Positions 34,353 through 46,066 of a DNA stretch of 64,000 nt are shown here, in pieces. A model generated the notes under the pieces. The model made no database searches, was not told the origin of the DNA, and worked only from the letters and a program-made list of their open reading frames with translations. Both the position numbers and the translations under genes were made by a program. Every line of letters begins with the position of its first letter. The stretch's first letter is position 1. Source of the DNA: Rhexocercosporidium sp. MPI-PUGE-AT-0058 (Eukaryota > Ascomycota > Leotiomycetes > Helotiales); the NCBI GenBank assembly GCA_020746875.1, contig JAGTJL010000012.1:1426001-1490000 (forward strand). The letters run 5' to 3'.

Positions 34353-37300
34353 ATGTCTTCCTCAGTTCTGGCTACGGTGTCGAGGACTGTCGCATCCTCT
34401 GCCTCTGCCTCACCAACTGGTTCTCGAGCCATCCCCCAGGGAGGAGTCATTGAGGGACTTAATCCCACTACCTACGATGCCAAAAATCCCATTGTCCTGT
34501 TCATTATCCAGGTAAGGAAATCCTTCTATCTCGACGACCCCAGACCCGGGGAATATCTGGCACATGGGTAAATCCCGTAACTTTGGCTCGGTTCTGCAGA
34601 TGCCCTTCTATTTCGGGGTCTGCGGATCTGTGTAGCTTGAGTGCTCGCATGTCGCATGCATGCTGGTGTTCTGCAAAATCGGGACGTCATGCGTGATACT
34701 TCTGGCTATCCCAAGCCGTATTTAAAATTATGGGCAAGGAGAGGCTAATATTCCTGACAGGCAGGAATTATTATCATTTTTTGCCGTATCCTTCACTTTC
34801 CTCTGGCCAAGCTCCGACAACCTCGAGTTATTGCGGAAGTCATTGGTGGGGTCATACTCGGTCCTTCAGTGATGATGCGGATACCAGGTTTCAAGGATGC
34901 CATATTTCCACAACCGTCTATGGCGGGCCTGAGTTTGGTTTCCAACTTGGGTTTGATCTTGTTCTTGTTTCTGGTTGGCTTGGAAGTGAATATGCGGATG
35001 TTCATAACCAATTGGCGCGTGGCATTGAGCGTTGGATTAGCCGGAATGGCTCTTCCATTCGGCTTGGGCTGCGGTATTGCATATGGACTGTATCACCAGT
35101 TCAGGAACGATGACGGGATTGTGGAAATCAGTTTTGGTGTCTACATGTTGTTCATTGGAACGGCATTATCTGTAAGCAAATTGCCAGACCTGGAGTTTCG
35201 AGAGCTAACAGCGTGCTAGATCACTGCCTTCCCAGTCCTCTGTCGTATTCTCACCGAACTAAAACTCCTTGGAACTGCTGTTGGTGTTACAGTTCTGGCG
35301 GCAGGTGTTGGAAATGATGTCGTCGGTTGGATCCTCCTTGCCCTATGTGTGGCTCTCGTCAACAATGGTTCTGGTATCGCAGCGCTTTACGTTCTACTTA
35401 CGGCCATCGGATGGATTGTATTTCTCGTCTACGCCATTCGCCCAGTCTTCATGTATTTCTTGCGCCGATCTGGAAGCCTTCAAAATGGCCCCACCCAAGG
35501 AATGATGGCAGTTACCATCCTTTTAGTATTGACATCTTCTTGGTTCACTCAAATTATCGGAGTTCATGCTATTTTTGGAGGCAAGTGGTCTTTCCGAAGC
35601 AATATACTTCAGTAACTAACAAAGTATATAGCTTTTTTGGTGGGACTTATTTGCCCTCATGACGGTGGATTTGCAATCAAACTTACCGAGAAGATCGAAG
35701 ATCTAGTATCTGTTCTATTCCTGCCACTTTACTTTGCTCTCTCCGGTCTCGGTACCAATTTAGGTTTACTAAATGACGGAGTTACCTGGGGATATGTCAT
35801 TGGAGTTATCGCGATTGCATTTGTTGGCAAAATCGTTGGTGGCACTCTTGCTGCCCGAGCCAACAAACTTGTTTGGCGAGAGAGCTTCACTATTGGATGT
35901 TTGATGAGTTGCAAAGGTTTAGTCGAACTTATTGTTCTGGTAAGCTTCTTTCTCTACGGTGTGGAAGTACTCGCTGACAAGAAAAGAACATTGGTCTTCA
36001 AGCCAAGATTCTGTCAACAAGAACATTCACCATGTTTGTTGTGATGGCTCTTGTTACAACAGTTGCAACAACTCCATTGGTTCTTGCCCTTTACCCACCA
36101 TGGTATCAGAAGAAACTCGAATCTTGGAAGAGAGGAGAAACCGACTGGGATGGAAATCGCTTGATCCCAGAAGGTGACGGCTCCAAAGATTCAGCCGAGA
36201 AGCTCCGTAACAATCAAGTCCGAAAGATGCTTGTTTATCTCAGACTCGACAGTTTGCCGAGTTTGTTCACATTCATTGCTCTTTTGGGTGGTGATAGAGC
36301 CACTGTCAGCACGAAGATCCACAAAGCAAAGAGCGAGCTTGCAACGGTTCCTGAAGGTGAAACCTCGGATCCTACGTCCCCAGTTTTATCGAAGCGACCT
36401 CTAGAGGTTCACGGTGTTCGGATCCTAGAGCTCACCGAGCGAACGTCGTCAGTTATGCAAAGTTCCGAGTTGGATGACTATGGTCGAAGAGATCCGGTTG
36501 TCAACGCATTCCGGACGTTCGCCCAGCTTAACAACGTAGCTGTTTCTGGAGACGTGTCCATCGTTCCGGAAGATTCCTATGCGGAGACTTTGACAAGTCA
36601 AGCATCCGATCACTCCTCGGATCTTGTATTGATTCCCTGGAATAACTCGGATAGCTCGGCTGAGTTTGGTGCTGTCCACGACTCTCTCTCAGCCAGCGTT
36701 CAAGATGCTTTCATCCAGAAGACACTCGAGACTGCTATATGCAACATAGCGGTCTTCTACAACCGTGGCTTTGGTGGTCCATCGACAAGTACAGCAGAGC
36801 CTAAACTTTCCAGAACCATCAGCGGTCTCAGTCTGCGAAGCCACCGAGAGGCAGCTATATCACCTATTGCTGATCGCAGTCATCACGTCTACTTCCCGTT
36901 CTTTGGTGGAGCCGATGATCGAGTCGCCTTACGCTTTGTTCTTCAACTTGCGCAGAACAGCAACGTCACTGTCACTATAGTTCACTTCAACACTCCAATC
37001 CAATCAGGAAGCGAAAAGACCCCAGAGGTCACAAACGAAAGTGCCCAATCATCATCGATCCCTGGAAACTCTTCCAAGCTTACGATCAGCGAGAGAGTTG
37101 ACACCGAGACTATGTATGCAACGGCTGCTCAAGACGTCGCTCTCTTGCATACACTTCGCGATTCTCTACCTACATCACTGACAAGCAGAGTCGTTTTCGT
37201 GGACGTTGCTACCACAACTCCTATATCAGACTGCCTCAACCATGCTAGACAAGAGATTGGTCAGTCCCCCAAGAACGCTGGTGACCTGGTTGTAGTTGGA

Positions 37301-37453
37301 AGAGGCAAGCATTCCCGCGTCATGGAAGCCTTTCACGTCAACAATTACGAGATGCGCAGAACACTTGGCCCTATTGCCGAAGCCATCATTTCAGGTGGCG
37401 TCAGGGGAAGCGTTTTGGTTATCAAAGCGGGTCAGCGGGCCCAGGAGTCTTAG
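34353..37453 (+). CDS. KHA1: K+/H+ antiporter, Kha1-like (CPA2 family)
   Basis: This is a monovalent cation/proton exchanger, in yeast placed in Golgi/endosomal membranes for pH and K+ balance. It is predicted at 901 aa (yeast Kha1 is 873). Exons are 34353-34511, 34761-35171, 35220-35580, 35632-35939 and 35987-37453. Intron 3 (35581-35631) starts with GC (GGAG|GCAAGT) and ends ATAG; only this donor gives the conserved HAIFGAFLVG junction. The first half has about twelve membrane spans with LVGLEVNM and the CPA2 exchange motif N222-D223 in AGVGNDVVGW. The second half is soluble and resembles the universal-stress-type tails of this family, with a segment LVVVGRGKHSRVMEAF near the end. Intron 1, at 249 nt, is long for this window. 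Convergent with the small gene at 37835-38047. Confidence 0.93.
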
Positions 37454-37834
37454 ATAGAAGTGAATTTGGATTTGGATATGGCGTTCCTTTCGGGCTTGAA
37501 CCTGGATCTGCATTGGATATTGGATGGTGTCTGGAACGGATGGATATGACGAATTTGGGTCGGGTTTACAAGGTACGTGCAGGTTACTGCATTGTTTCTC
37601 GGATCGCACAAGCCTTCGAGCTTTGCATCACATGCATCTGAGGAGTTGGAAACATGATACTTCATTGGGGATGACCTAGCATTATATAGCCTTAAACACA
37701 CTACACTGCATTACATTACAGTACGGTACAAAGACGGAGATGTGTCAAGCCTATCGCAGTGACGTTCTCTGATGTCCCAAAAATCCAACCACACTTCCCG
37801 TCGTCCTCCATCACAACTGGGAATTAATGAGTCC
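37454..37834. other. Short convergent intergenic region
   Basis: Holds the 3' flanks of KHA1 and the small minus-strand gene. Nothing else is seen apart from a CTACACTGCATTACATTACAGTAC-like low-complexity patch near 37701-37724. Confidence 0.4.
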
Positions 37835-38047
37835 CTAAGCGCCACCCTCTCTCTTAGCATACTCCTCCTCTATCCTCTCTTCGTACAACCTATCAGCCGC
37901 CTCTTCAGCTTCCGTCCTCCTTCCTACTTCCCCTGATCCATTGCCACTCTGGGTTGTGCCGTTTGTCGTGGTTGAAGTGTTGACGTTCTCTGGCTGAGTG
38001 GAGGAGTTCGATGGGAGTTCTGTTTTGGGCTGGGACGGCGCGGACAT
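37835..38047 (-). CDS. Small conserved-looking 70-aa acidic protein
   Basis: A single exon with ATG at 38047 and stop at 37835. The N-terminal 45 residues are Ser/Thr/Asn-rich and disordered. The C-terminus is a charged helix, EAADRLYEERIEEEYAKREG, ending GGA. I recall similar short tails in other ascomycete hypothetical proteins, but I name no family. There is no signal peptide or membrane span. The frame is open 170 bases further upstream, but with no other ATG, which supports this start. The function is unknown. Confidence 0.65.
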   Translation of the reverse strand: MSAPSQPKTELPSNSSTQPENVNTSTTTNGTTQSGNGSGEVGRRTEAEEAADRLYEERIEEEYAKREGGA

Positions 38048-40511
38048 TGTTGATGAGTTTTTCTTTGTTTGTAAAGACGTGTATTTCTTTTTGAAAACGA
38101 TTTTGTTCTTGCAACAAGGTTGATTCGAAGTATGATGGTGAAGGTAAGTTGAAGGATGAGAGAGACGAGGAAGTGGAAGTACTTTTAAGCCACATGTGGC
38201 GAATAGCTGTGGCGCAGTCAAATGAAGTCCATATCACATGATCATTTCAGTAACTGTCCTGCCCTAATGATTTCTAGAACTACAATTCGCCATTCTAGCG
38301 CCCCTCTCATACGGCGCTTAAACAGTCCGTCGATTAATGGTTCATAATTAATCCCGCGTCAACATCTTGGCAAGCAAAAATACTTTCGGGGCTGGCTGGG
38401 CTGTGGGGGTTCAAGAATTTTGCGATGCCGCTTTTACACCCTCTGTTCTTCTTGGAAGGTTTTGTACACTTCGTGTACGGAAGTAATTAACTGCCTTTCT
38501 TTTCTCACTGAGGTTACGTTTCTGGATTCCTGGACGGGATAAGTATATCGAAGGGCTTGTAAGTAGACGAGGATCCCCTGCATTGGAGCGGAGTGGTTGG
38601 GTTGTACTGTAGGTGGAGAAGGAGCGAACAGAAGAAGGTCGCCGATAACTTACATGCAGCGAGTGCAGCGATTGCCGAGAGATGCATGCATGGTGCTCTG
38701 TGTGTGCTGCTCCATACTCCGTAAGGTTTGTTGTGTGAGGGGCCAGGTGTGAGGTTCCCATGGCCTCCCAGAAGGGCAAAAGAGGAGCTTCTTCGACCCC
38801 ACCTCGTTGCAAGCTGTGGCTTTTCCTTAGCCCCCTTCTGGCTGGCTGGCTAGCTGACTGCGTTTGTGCTTGAGGTACGCTGCTGTGGTGGTGCAGCTGG
38901 TGGTGGCTGAGGGGAGGGGACGGTGAGGACTTTGCTGCTGGAGTTTGGGCGTCTGTGGGTACTCGAGTTGAGAGGGGAGAGTGCATGAAAATGCTGGGGT
39001 TTGAGTGGTTGTATGCAGGTTCTTGCATGGTGGGAATGGAGGCATATGTCGAGTTTGAAGATATCAGGCAACAGCTTTTGTACCTACCCCTACCTCCCTC
39101 CTCCTCTACCTGCAGTACAGTCGTTTTCTTTGGTCAGGGCATCTGTACGACGGGACCTCTTCACCGGTGGAGAGAGGCCCGATGCAATCCATGCCTACCT
39201 CTCCACATTCGGTTCAACAGATAATTACAGCACGGTGCAGGGCAGTACTATACATTGCACTGCAGTAAGGCTCATTCGCGGGCTGCTCACTGTGCTTGGC
39301 TTTGCTCTACTTGTCGTCATATTCCTGGTTGCTGCTCATACCAGACTTACTTTAAGAAGTGTAACATGCCATCGCTATCGGCGTCTCCGTTGCCAACTCT
39401 CAGGGTCTCAAGAGTGATGAAGATAATTCGTCGAGGCTTCATTTTCCCGGTCAAAGCTTCTTTCCTTCCTTCTAGCCTTCCTTCCACCATCCGTCTGCGG
39501 TGCAAACAAAGTGTAGACCCCGAAACCATACAGTACGGGAACTCTTCGACATCTTTGGCCCAATACCCGTCCGAACTGGGCAGACAGACGGACCGATCTC
39601 ATCGGTTCAAGTTGAAGACTGATAGAAATCCATCTGTCTATCTATCTTTCATAGCTCTCCCACCGTCGATAAGAAAAACGCTTGCGGCGCCTCTTGCACA
39701 CACCCAGCTGCTTGGACGCAACCACCATCCGGCCCCAAGAGCAGGCTGGCAGATGTGATGGGATAGAACCCTCAAACTACGGCTCCATTCTCCATTCAGA
39801 CTACAGTAAGTAGTACAATAGCCTCCCAAGCACACAGAATGTCTCGCCCTCGGTACCACCAATCACGACATCCAGCCTCGACCTCGGGGCATGACCAACC
39901 CCACTAACTGAATCCGATCCTCCAAAGAAACAGGTGCGCGAAACAGGACCGTAAAGTCCAATTTCGCATTCCACCTTGAATGGGGGAGATGCCAAGTAAG
40001 AGATTGTGGCTCTCTTCGTTCCCAGATCCTATCTTTTCCATCCATCTCTTCGCTTCTTATCTGCTGTGTCTTCTTTGCCAAGGTGAGTAGACAGTAAGTA
40101 GTGAGGGACAGGCATCGGTTGAGCAGAAAATTGACTGGGGGAGGGGAACAGAGAGGTGGGGGAAAAACAGGAAGGGATTTGCAAGCTTGATTGACAAGGA
40201 GCTATTAGCTGGACCAGGACCAGGACCAGACCAGCAAAATTTGCGATAGCTCGCTGCTCTGGAAAACACTACTTCCAAGAGCTTGGCAAGCTTGCTATCT
40301 TTCCTCTTCCCCTCCTCTTATTAAAAGGTGGGTGCTCTTTATATCTTGTGATGATGTTTCTCTTGTCTTGTCTCTGATTTCGTCTTGACTTTCTCTTGAG
40401 TCTTGACTTTGATCTGTTCTCGTACATTGGCGAGGCTTGTTTAGCTTTTCGAAATATTGACCATTCATTCATTTGATCGATCGTAGTACGATCGAGTTGA
40501 TTTGAAGCATC
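38048..40511. other. 2.5-kb divergent intergenic region upstream of AGP2-like gene
   Basis: Bounded by the 5' ends of the 70-aa gene and the permease. Apart from the doubtful 205-codon ORF at 38411-39028 no gene is evident. The last 500 bases are CT-rich on the plus strand (TCTCTTGTCTTGTCTCTG near 40351) and likely hold the permease promoter and leader. GGACCAGGACCAGGACCAG forms a small repeat near 40213-40231. Confidence 0.5.
38411..39028 (-). CDS. Doubtful 205-aa ORF, Ser/His/Pro-rich
   Basis: An uninterrupted ATG-initiated frame of 206 codons lies in an otherwise intergenic stretch. The composition (S, H, P, Q, T, R) is low-complexity and shows no domain. A run of this length in near-50% GC DNA is uncommon but not impossible by chance, and it overlaps CT-rich promoter-like sequence. 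It may be a lineage-specific gene or a chance ORF. Transcript reads would decide. Confidence 0.25.
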   Translation of the reverse strand: MQEPAYNHSNPSIFMHSPLSTRVPTDAQTPAAKSSPSPPLSHHQLHHHSSVPQAQTQSASQPARRGLRKSHSLQRGGVEEAPLLPFWEAMGTSHLAPHTTNLTEYGAAHTEHHACISRQSLHSLHVSYRRPSSVRSFSTYSTTQPLRSNAGDPRLLTSPSIYLSRPGIQKRNLSEKRKAVNYFRTRSVQNLPRRTEGVKAASQNS

Positions 40512-42738
40512 ATGGCTTCATCTGGAATTGAAGTTCCTGGTTCTGCTGTAAGCATCTTCCTTTCTACCCCACTCTTCCCCCAAGGAAGCACGAAGACAGG
40601 AACTAGGTACTTCCAATTGCCTCCCAATTGAGCCAGAAAACTCAACCTCCTGGAATCTGAATAACTGCTAATTGAATTCCCCACAGACCGCAGACTATGT
40701 CATACACGAACGAGACAAGCAGTACGACAGCGGATACAGGAAGGAAGCCAATGAAGAAGCACAAATCCCATATGATTCGGATTCGATCTCGCAACATGCT
40801 GTGAGATCAGATCAGACACATCGACAATTGAGACCAAGACATATCCAACTGATTGGTATCGGAGGCACAATTGGTACGGCTCTGTATGTGCAGATTGGAA
40901 AGGGACTGCTGAATGGCGGTCCTGGAAGTCTGTTCTTGGCCTTTACCATCTGGTAAGTCTTTCTTCCCGCAACTGGACCTTCAAGTGTTTGTAATAACAA
41001 GCTTGCAACTCACCCTCCTACAAAACATTCGAAGACGATGTATTCATCCGCATCCAAAACAACCGTTGTCTAATATAAGTGCACAACAGGTGTACCTTCA
41101 TCCTCGCCGTCACGAACGTTAGTGAAAAACAAGCCCCAAGCAACTCCTACAAACCCAGCCCAAGGCAACTAACCCCTCCTCAAGTGCATGAACGAAATGG
41201 TGACATATCTCCCAATCTCATCGCCATTTATCCGTTTTGCTGGCCGTTACGTGGACGAGGCTTTCGGTGTCGCTGCTGGATACAATTTTTTCGTCTTTGA
41301 AGCCGCCTTAGTGCCTTTTGAGATTGTGGCATGTAATGTTATTATCCAATATTGGAGTGACGCTGTTCCCGTCGGTGGAATCATTGCGATTATCATCGTC
41401 ATGTACGCGTACGTAGTCCTCAACGCTTCCAAGAGAAGAATCCCGTGCTTTGTTGAAAAATTCCTGACATTGTCGTAGGATTATCAACCTCTTCGCTGTC
41501 CAATGGTACGGCGAGTCCGAGTTCTGGCTCGCTCTGGGAAAAGTTCTCTTGATCGTCGGTCTGATCATATTTACGTTCATAACGATGTTGGGAGGAAATC
41601 CCATACATGACCGCTTCGGATTCCGGTTCTGGAGAGATCCAGGCGCCTTCGCCGAACTATACAGAGAAGGAAACCTAGGTCGCTTCCTGGGGTTTCTACA
41701 ATGTCTCATCCAAGCATCCTTCACGATCGCTGGCCCAGATTACGTGTCGATGGCAGCTGGAGAAGCTGAGAATCCACGAAAGGTCATGCCGAAAGCCTTC
41801 AACGGCGTCTTCTACCGTCTGACGGCTTTCTTCGTCCTCGGTAGTCTCGCAGTCGGTATCCTCGTCCCTCACAACGACCAGACTCTCAAAGACGCATTCG
41901 TGAACGGTCTCCCTGGTGCTGCTGCCTCGCCATATGTTGTAGCCATGGACAGGCTGAAGATCGTGATCTTGCCTGACATTGTCAATGCCATGGTTCTAGC
42001 GAGTGCTTTCTCTGCTGGCAACAGTTACGTGTACTGTGCATCGCGTTCGCTCTTCGGTCTTGCTCTTGAAGGGAAAGCACCCAAGATCCTAACCAAGTGC
42101 ACGAAATCCGGCGTTCCGATCTACTGCGTCGGCGTGACCCTCGCCATCGCCCTCCTCTCCTTCCTGCAGGTTTCAAACAATGCTGCGAAAGTGCTGAGTT
42201 GGTTCGTGTCACTCGTGACGGCTAGCCAGCTGATCAATTTCGCTGTCATGGCTTTCACCTTCATTAAGTGGAAGAATGCTTGTGATGCCCAGGGCTTTGA
42301 TAGGAATACCTTGCCGCACAAGAGTTTCTGGCAGCCTTTCAGTGCGTGGTATGCGTTGATTGGATGCTCAATTATGGCGTTTGTTGGAGGTTATACCGTG
42401 TTTATCGATGGTAAGCCTTTCTCTTCCTTCCCCCCGAATAACCCTTCCATCTCCATCCCCGTACCTACGAACTCGTAACACCGAAATAATACAGTTAACA
42501 CCCCCCACCAGATTTCTGGAACGTCCCTGACTTCCTCTTCTCGTACCTCATGATCGGCGTCTTCCCAGTGATCTTTGTCTCTTGGAAACTGATTAAGAGG
42601 ACGAAGTGGCTGAAGCCGCATGAGGTGCAGCTGCGCACTTCGGAGGTCGACGAGATTGAGGAGTATACGAGGAATTATGTTGAGAGGCCGCCAAAGACGA
42701 GATGGCATGGCTATCTGGATAAGATATTCAGTGCATAG
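40512..42738 (+). CDS. AGP2: Amino-acid/carnitine permease, Agp2-like (YAT family)
   Basis: A plasma-membrane APC-superfamily transporter, predicted at 570 aa. Six exons: 40512-40547, 40687-40952, 41090-41117, 41185-41408, 41479-42410 and 42512-42738. Exon 3 is only 28 nt (CTFILAVTN region), and all junctions close the frame. TM1 has HIQLIGIGGTIGTALYVQIG. Later landmarks shared with yeast Agp2 are TFITMLGGNP followed by HDRFGFR, LIQASFTIAGPDY, SAGNSYVYCASR and TASQLINF, and the family motif KAPKILTKCTKSGVPIYCV is present. About twelve membrane spans are seen. Yeast Agp2 takes up L-carnitine and spermidine and also acts as a sensor-like regulator; the substrate here is inferred only. The N-terminal 70 residues are hydrophilic and acidic. 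Confidence 0.92.
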
Positions 42739-44220
42739 AGAGCTGGGCGCGGAGGCAGTGTGAATTCTATCCTGTGTTGGTGTGCATGGGATGTATGAAA
42801 GGGAGGGAAGGGAAGGTGAGAGTGGCGGGTGTCTATGCGGGACGGCATGAGGGGCTAGGAAACACATAGAAGAGATCTAGGTAATATATACGAATTTGTA
42901 CAGTATACGAATCGATTAATATGTGTTTAGAATCACATCGAGGCTTTTCTTTCTATGAGCTAAGAATTGACTCGCTTCTGCCTTCCTCTTCACTCCACTT
43001 GAGAAACCGGAACCATCCATGACCAATCAGAATCCCCTTGGCGGTCTTGGAATGTCTACAGATGCTGTATTTGGGGATGCCGATGGAACGGCGTGTTCGA
43101 ACCCTCAGGACTGAGATGCTGACTAGGGCTAGAATGGAATGAGCAGAGGTAGATAGAGGATTCATCTGAAGATGATTTTAGGGGAAGGCTTAGATTGCCC
43201 TGTGTCCTGACTTGCAAGCTTGCTTCATTCGCTTCCGTGGTAAGCTATGTCGTTTCTGCAAGACGCTCAGGAAATATAAGAACGTGTTGGGTTGAATACC
43301 GCGAGCTGTTGGCATGACATGGGGGAGAAAGCTGATGGATGTTGGTACGTGAGGCAATGAGTTTTGCCGAACCTGATTTGTGCATAAGAAAAGGAAGAGT
43401 CCTATGGCAACCCATTGCACCTCACTTGAGCTTCCCGACCCTATCACCATACACTTCATGGAGGAGAAGGCCAGCACTTGATGAACCATTCTTTCACTCT
43501 CTGCTTAGTGAACTGTCATCTGATTTAGACTAGGATTTCGCTAGCATTTTCAATGGTCTAGCACGACAATAGGCGACGGCGTTCAATCTTCCTAAAAAAG
43601 TAATGAAAGAGCAATTGAGTAACCATGTACTTCGAAGCACTACGAAATGTAAAGTCAGTAAACTTGTTCCTAATCTTAGTATGGAAGGTGTCTTTGATGA
43701 GGTAGTTGAGGGATCAGAAGGAAGGCAACGGAAAATCTCCACATGGGGTTTGCGCTCTCGGAGGTTATATGATTTAACATCCGAAATTCTTTCATCATAT
43801 CAGGTGGGGGTTTGGGGTAGTGTTTGGGAGTGCTTACTTGTTTTAGTGACGAGGTCTCTTGCTGCAGCCTTGTCTTCAAGTTGATGTTGGACCATGTTGA
43901 CCATGTTTCTCGCTGTGCTGTAACATGCCCAAGTTTATCAGTATCCAGAATTGACATGCACATAGAAATTTGCCTTCATAATGCTCAATCTGTTCATTGA
44001 ATCACTCAACCCCAAAACATACCATCACTCAGAAACTCCCATATGCCCAGTTAGCTTTTTTTGCTTTGTGATGTCGTTTCGTAATTGCAAATCTGATTAC
44101 AAAGCGCCCATAGCAAATACCATTGCCCCCAGGCCAAATGCACGATGCGACTTGTCAATCCCTACCCACATCCACTGGTCTAACCCAACCCACGAATGCC
44201 CCACGAAAACGATGCTTGCT
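42739..44220. other. 1.5-kb convergent intergenic region
   Basis: Between the stop of the AGP2-like gene and the stop of the minus-strand eL6 gene. I see only short ORFs without coding character and no RNA gene. A TTCGAAC string at about 43096 was checked as a tRNA T-loop and does not fold. Confidence 0.5.
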
Positions 44221-45064
44221 TTACCAAGCCATCTCGTGTGGCCGGTCACCCTTGCGCAAGCTGAAGCTGCTGCTGAGGTATGCAGCGAGCATTGGCTCCT
44301 TCTTGATGGTAGACAACAAAGCCTTGTCGATGGACTTTTGGTCTGCGGCACGGCTGGTGGATGGCTTCTTCTTCTACTCATTATTAGCACATATCCCTTC
44401 TGCCTTGAGGCCAAGTTCCCATACCTCTGCCTTCTCTCCTTGTGCGAAGAAAGCCTCCTCTGAGCTCTTCTTCTCACCCTTAGCGGCCGCGAAGTACTTT
44501 GCGTCAGATGCCTCCTCAATCTTCTTTTTGTCAATACCGGCGAGATCGATCTTCTGGGAGGTGGCGATAACGTAACGGGCGTTGACTCTGCGGAGGGGGA
44601 CACCGTTGATCTTGAATGGGCCAGTGACGAGGAGAACACCTTGGTCAAGGGTGTTCAAGAGAACGACACGCTTGCCACGGAAACGGCCAGCGAGGAGGAT
44701 GAGGATGGTACCGGGGGTGAGGGAAGCGCGAGGGGTGGAAGTTCGAATGGTTTTGCGGACCTGTCTGGAATTAGCCATGTGTTTGTGCGCATCGCCCATT
44801 GTTCGCAATATCTCGAAGTGACCGGGGAATTTCCAATCGCACATTCCAGCAGAACTCTGAGAACACAGCGATTTCGCCCCGGCCACTCCTTTCCTCCTAC
44901 AATTCCTCATGGGATATGATAGCACACACCTTTCTCGCAACGGCCTCGTCCTCGGCAGGGTAGAATTTCTTAGCCTTCTGGCTGTGGTGAGGGACCTCTC
45001 TCGTCGACTTTCCGAAGGTCTTGGTCTGACCCGCGGGTCTGTTTGCTTCGAGAACGGCCGACAT
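44221..45064 (-). CDS. RPL6: 60S ribosomal protein eL6
   Basis: A structural protein of the large cytosolic ribosomal subunit, predicted at 207 aa. Minus-strand exons are 45064-44930, 44760-44425 and 44373-44221. Introns are 44761-44929 (169 nt, GTGTGT...GACAG) and 44374-44424 (51 nt, GTATGG...AGTAG); both are phase 0. The conserved core is [20 protein letters not shown] followed by VVLL and [20 protein letters not shown]. The C-terminus [16 protein letters not shown] matches the family's closing SLxxGxxPHxM block. Without the second intron the frame ends early at ANNE, so that intron is needed. A basic N-terminal extension of about 45 residues is normal for fungal eL6. The CT-rich leader and CACGTG upstream fit a ribosomal-protein promoter. 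Confidence 0.95.
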
Positions 45065-45178
45065 CTTTGATTGTGTCGATTTTTGTCGTGGTTGTCGTTG
45101 GAAGAAAAAGGGAGCAGGGAATCAGAGAAAGCGGCTTTTCGTGAATCGGGATTGTGGGATTCCTAGCGAGCTTTAAGT

Positions 45179-45204
45179 CACGTGTGGTTAGCGCTAGACC
45201 CTAT
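45179..45204. promoter_or_regulatory. CACGTG box and ACCCTA motif upstream of eL6
   Basis: CACGTG at 45179-45184 lies about 115 bp upstream of the eL6 ATG, and ACCCTA at 45198-45203 a few bases further. CACGTG is the Cbf1-type E-box. ACCCTA resembles the Tbf1/telomere-box sites found at many fungal ribosomal-protein promoters. Function is inferred from position only. Confidence 0.4.
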
Positions 45205-46025
45205 AACCCCTGTCGTACCGCCAACTAACTCTCCTCATCTCCTCGACAAAGTGAAACATCCTATTCCCATCAAGCAGTATCGAGAAAGCAATGGTGGTTG
45301 CGAATACACCGTTCGAAGTGAAACTAATTAGCAGATATGTTTGTAAAAACTCACTCAATCTTGCCGTTTATTCAACTTGAGAACGACAATATTTCATCCA
45401 CAGCGACCACTGCGTGATTTCCTGAATATATTGTAGATCATAGGAAAGCTCTGGATATGCTAGGAAAGAACTCATTGAGAGTCTAGCTATTATTTGGAGA
45501 TTCGAGATCACTTCTCTTACAATTAGATATCTCGAAAGTCAGTGGAGTTTTTTGCCTTCGAGTCTCGAGCTTCAACATCCATTGTCTGATCGATCCAACT
45601 AACTTTTTTCTTCTTCAAATCCGTCTTAAAAATCCGTCCCTACATGATCTGCTACCCATTTGGCAGTGATATTTCTATCTTCTTAATTGCTTGATTGGGG
45701 TTATCCTGATGACTGGTTATCCGCACTTGGGAGCTTCTGTTATTCGCCTTCATTCAAACGATCGGCTGTACCAAATCTTCTACTATCTATAGCTAGAAAG
45801 TGGAGGGAGTGACAAAATCTGGGCATCAGAGGAATCCATCACACACGATAAATGCTGTCGAATGCGAGAAGTAGAAGAATTAGATTTCTCGGCCTGTTAG
45901 TCCCAGATAATACAACTGAACATCGCATGTCTGACCGACGAGTTCAAAACGTAACACTAGAGGCTAAACCCGTTTTGCATTCTTCAGCTGCTGTGTTATT
46001 ATGAAGGGATTGAGTTTGTGCATAT

Positions 46026-46066
46026 GTCATATTATGTCATATTATGTTATGTTATGTTATGTTAAT
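46026..46066. repeat. TTATG-type microsatellite
   Basis: GTCATATTAT is repeated twice and followed by four ATGTT units. It is AT-rich, non-coding and within the eL6-RPN13 intergenic region. Confidence 0.6.

Noticed and set aside
43085..43110. Possible tRNA T-loop (GTTCGAACCC)
   Set aside because: The flanking bases do not pair and no anticodon or acceptor stem could be placed.
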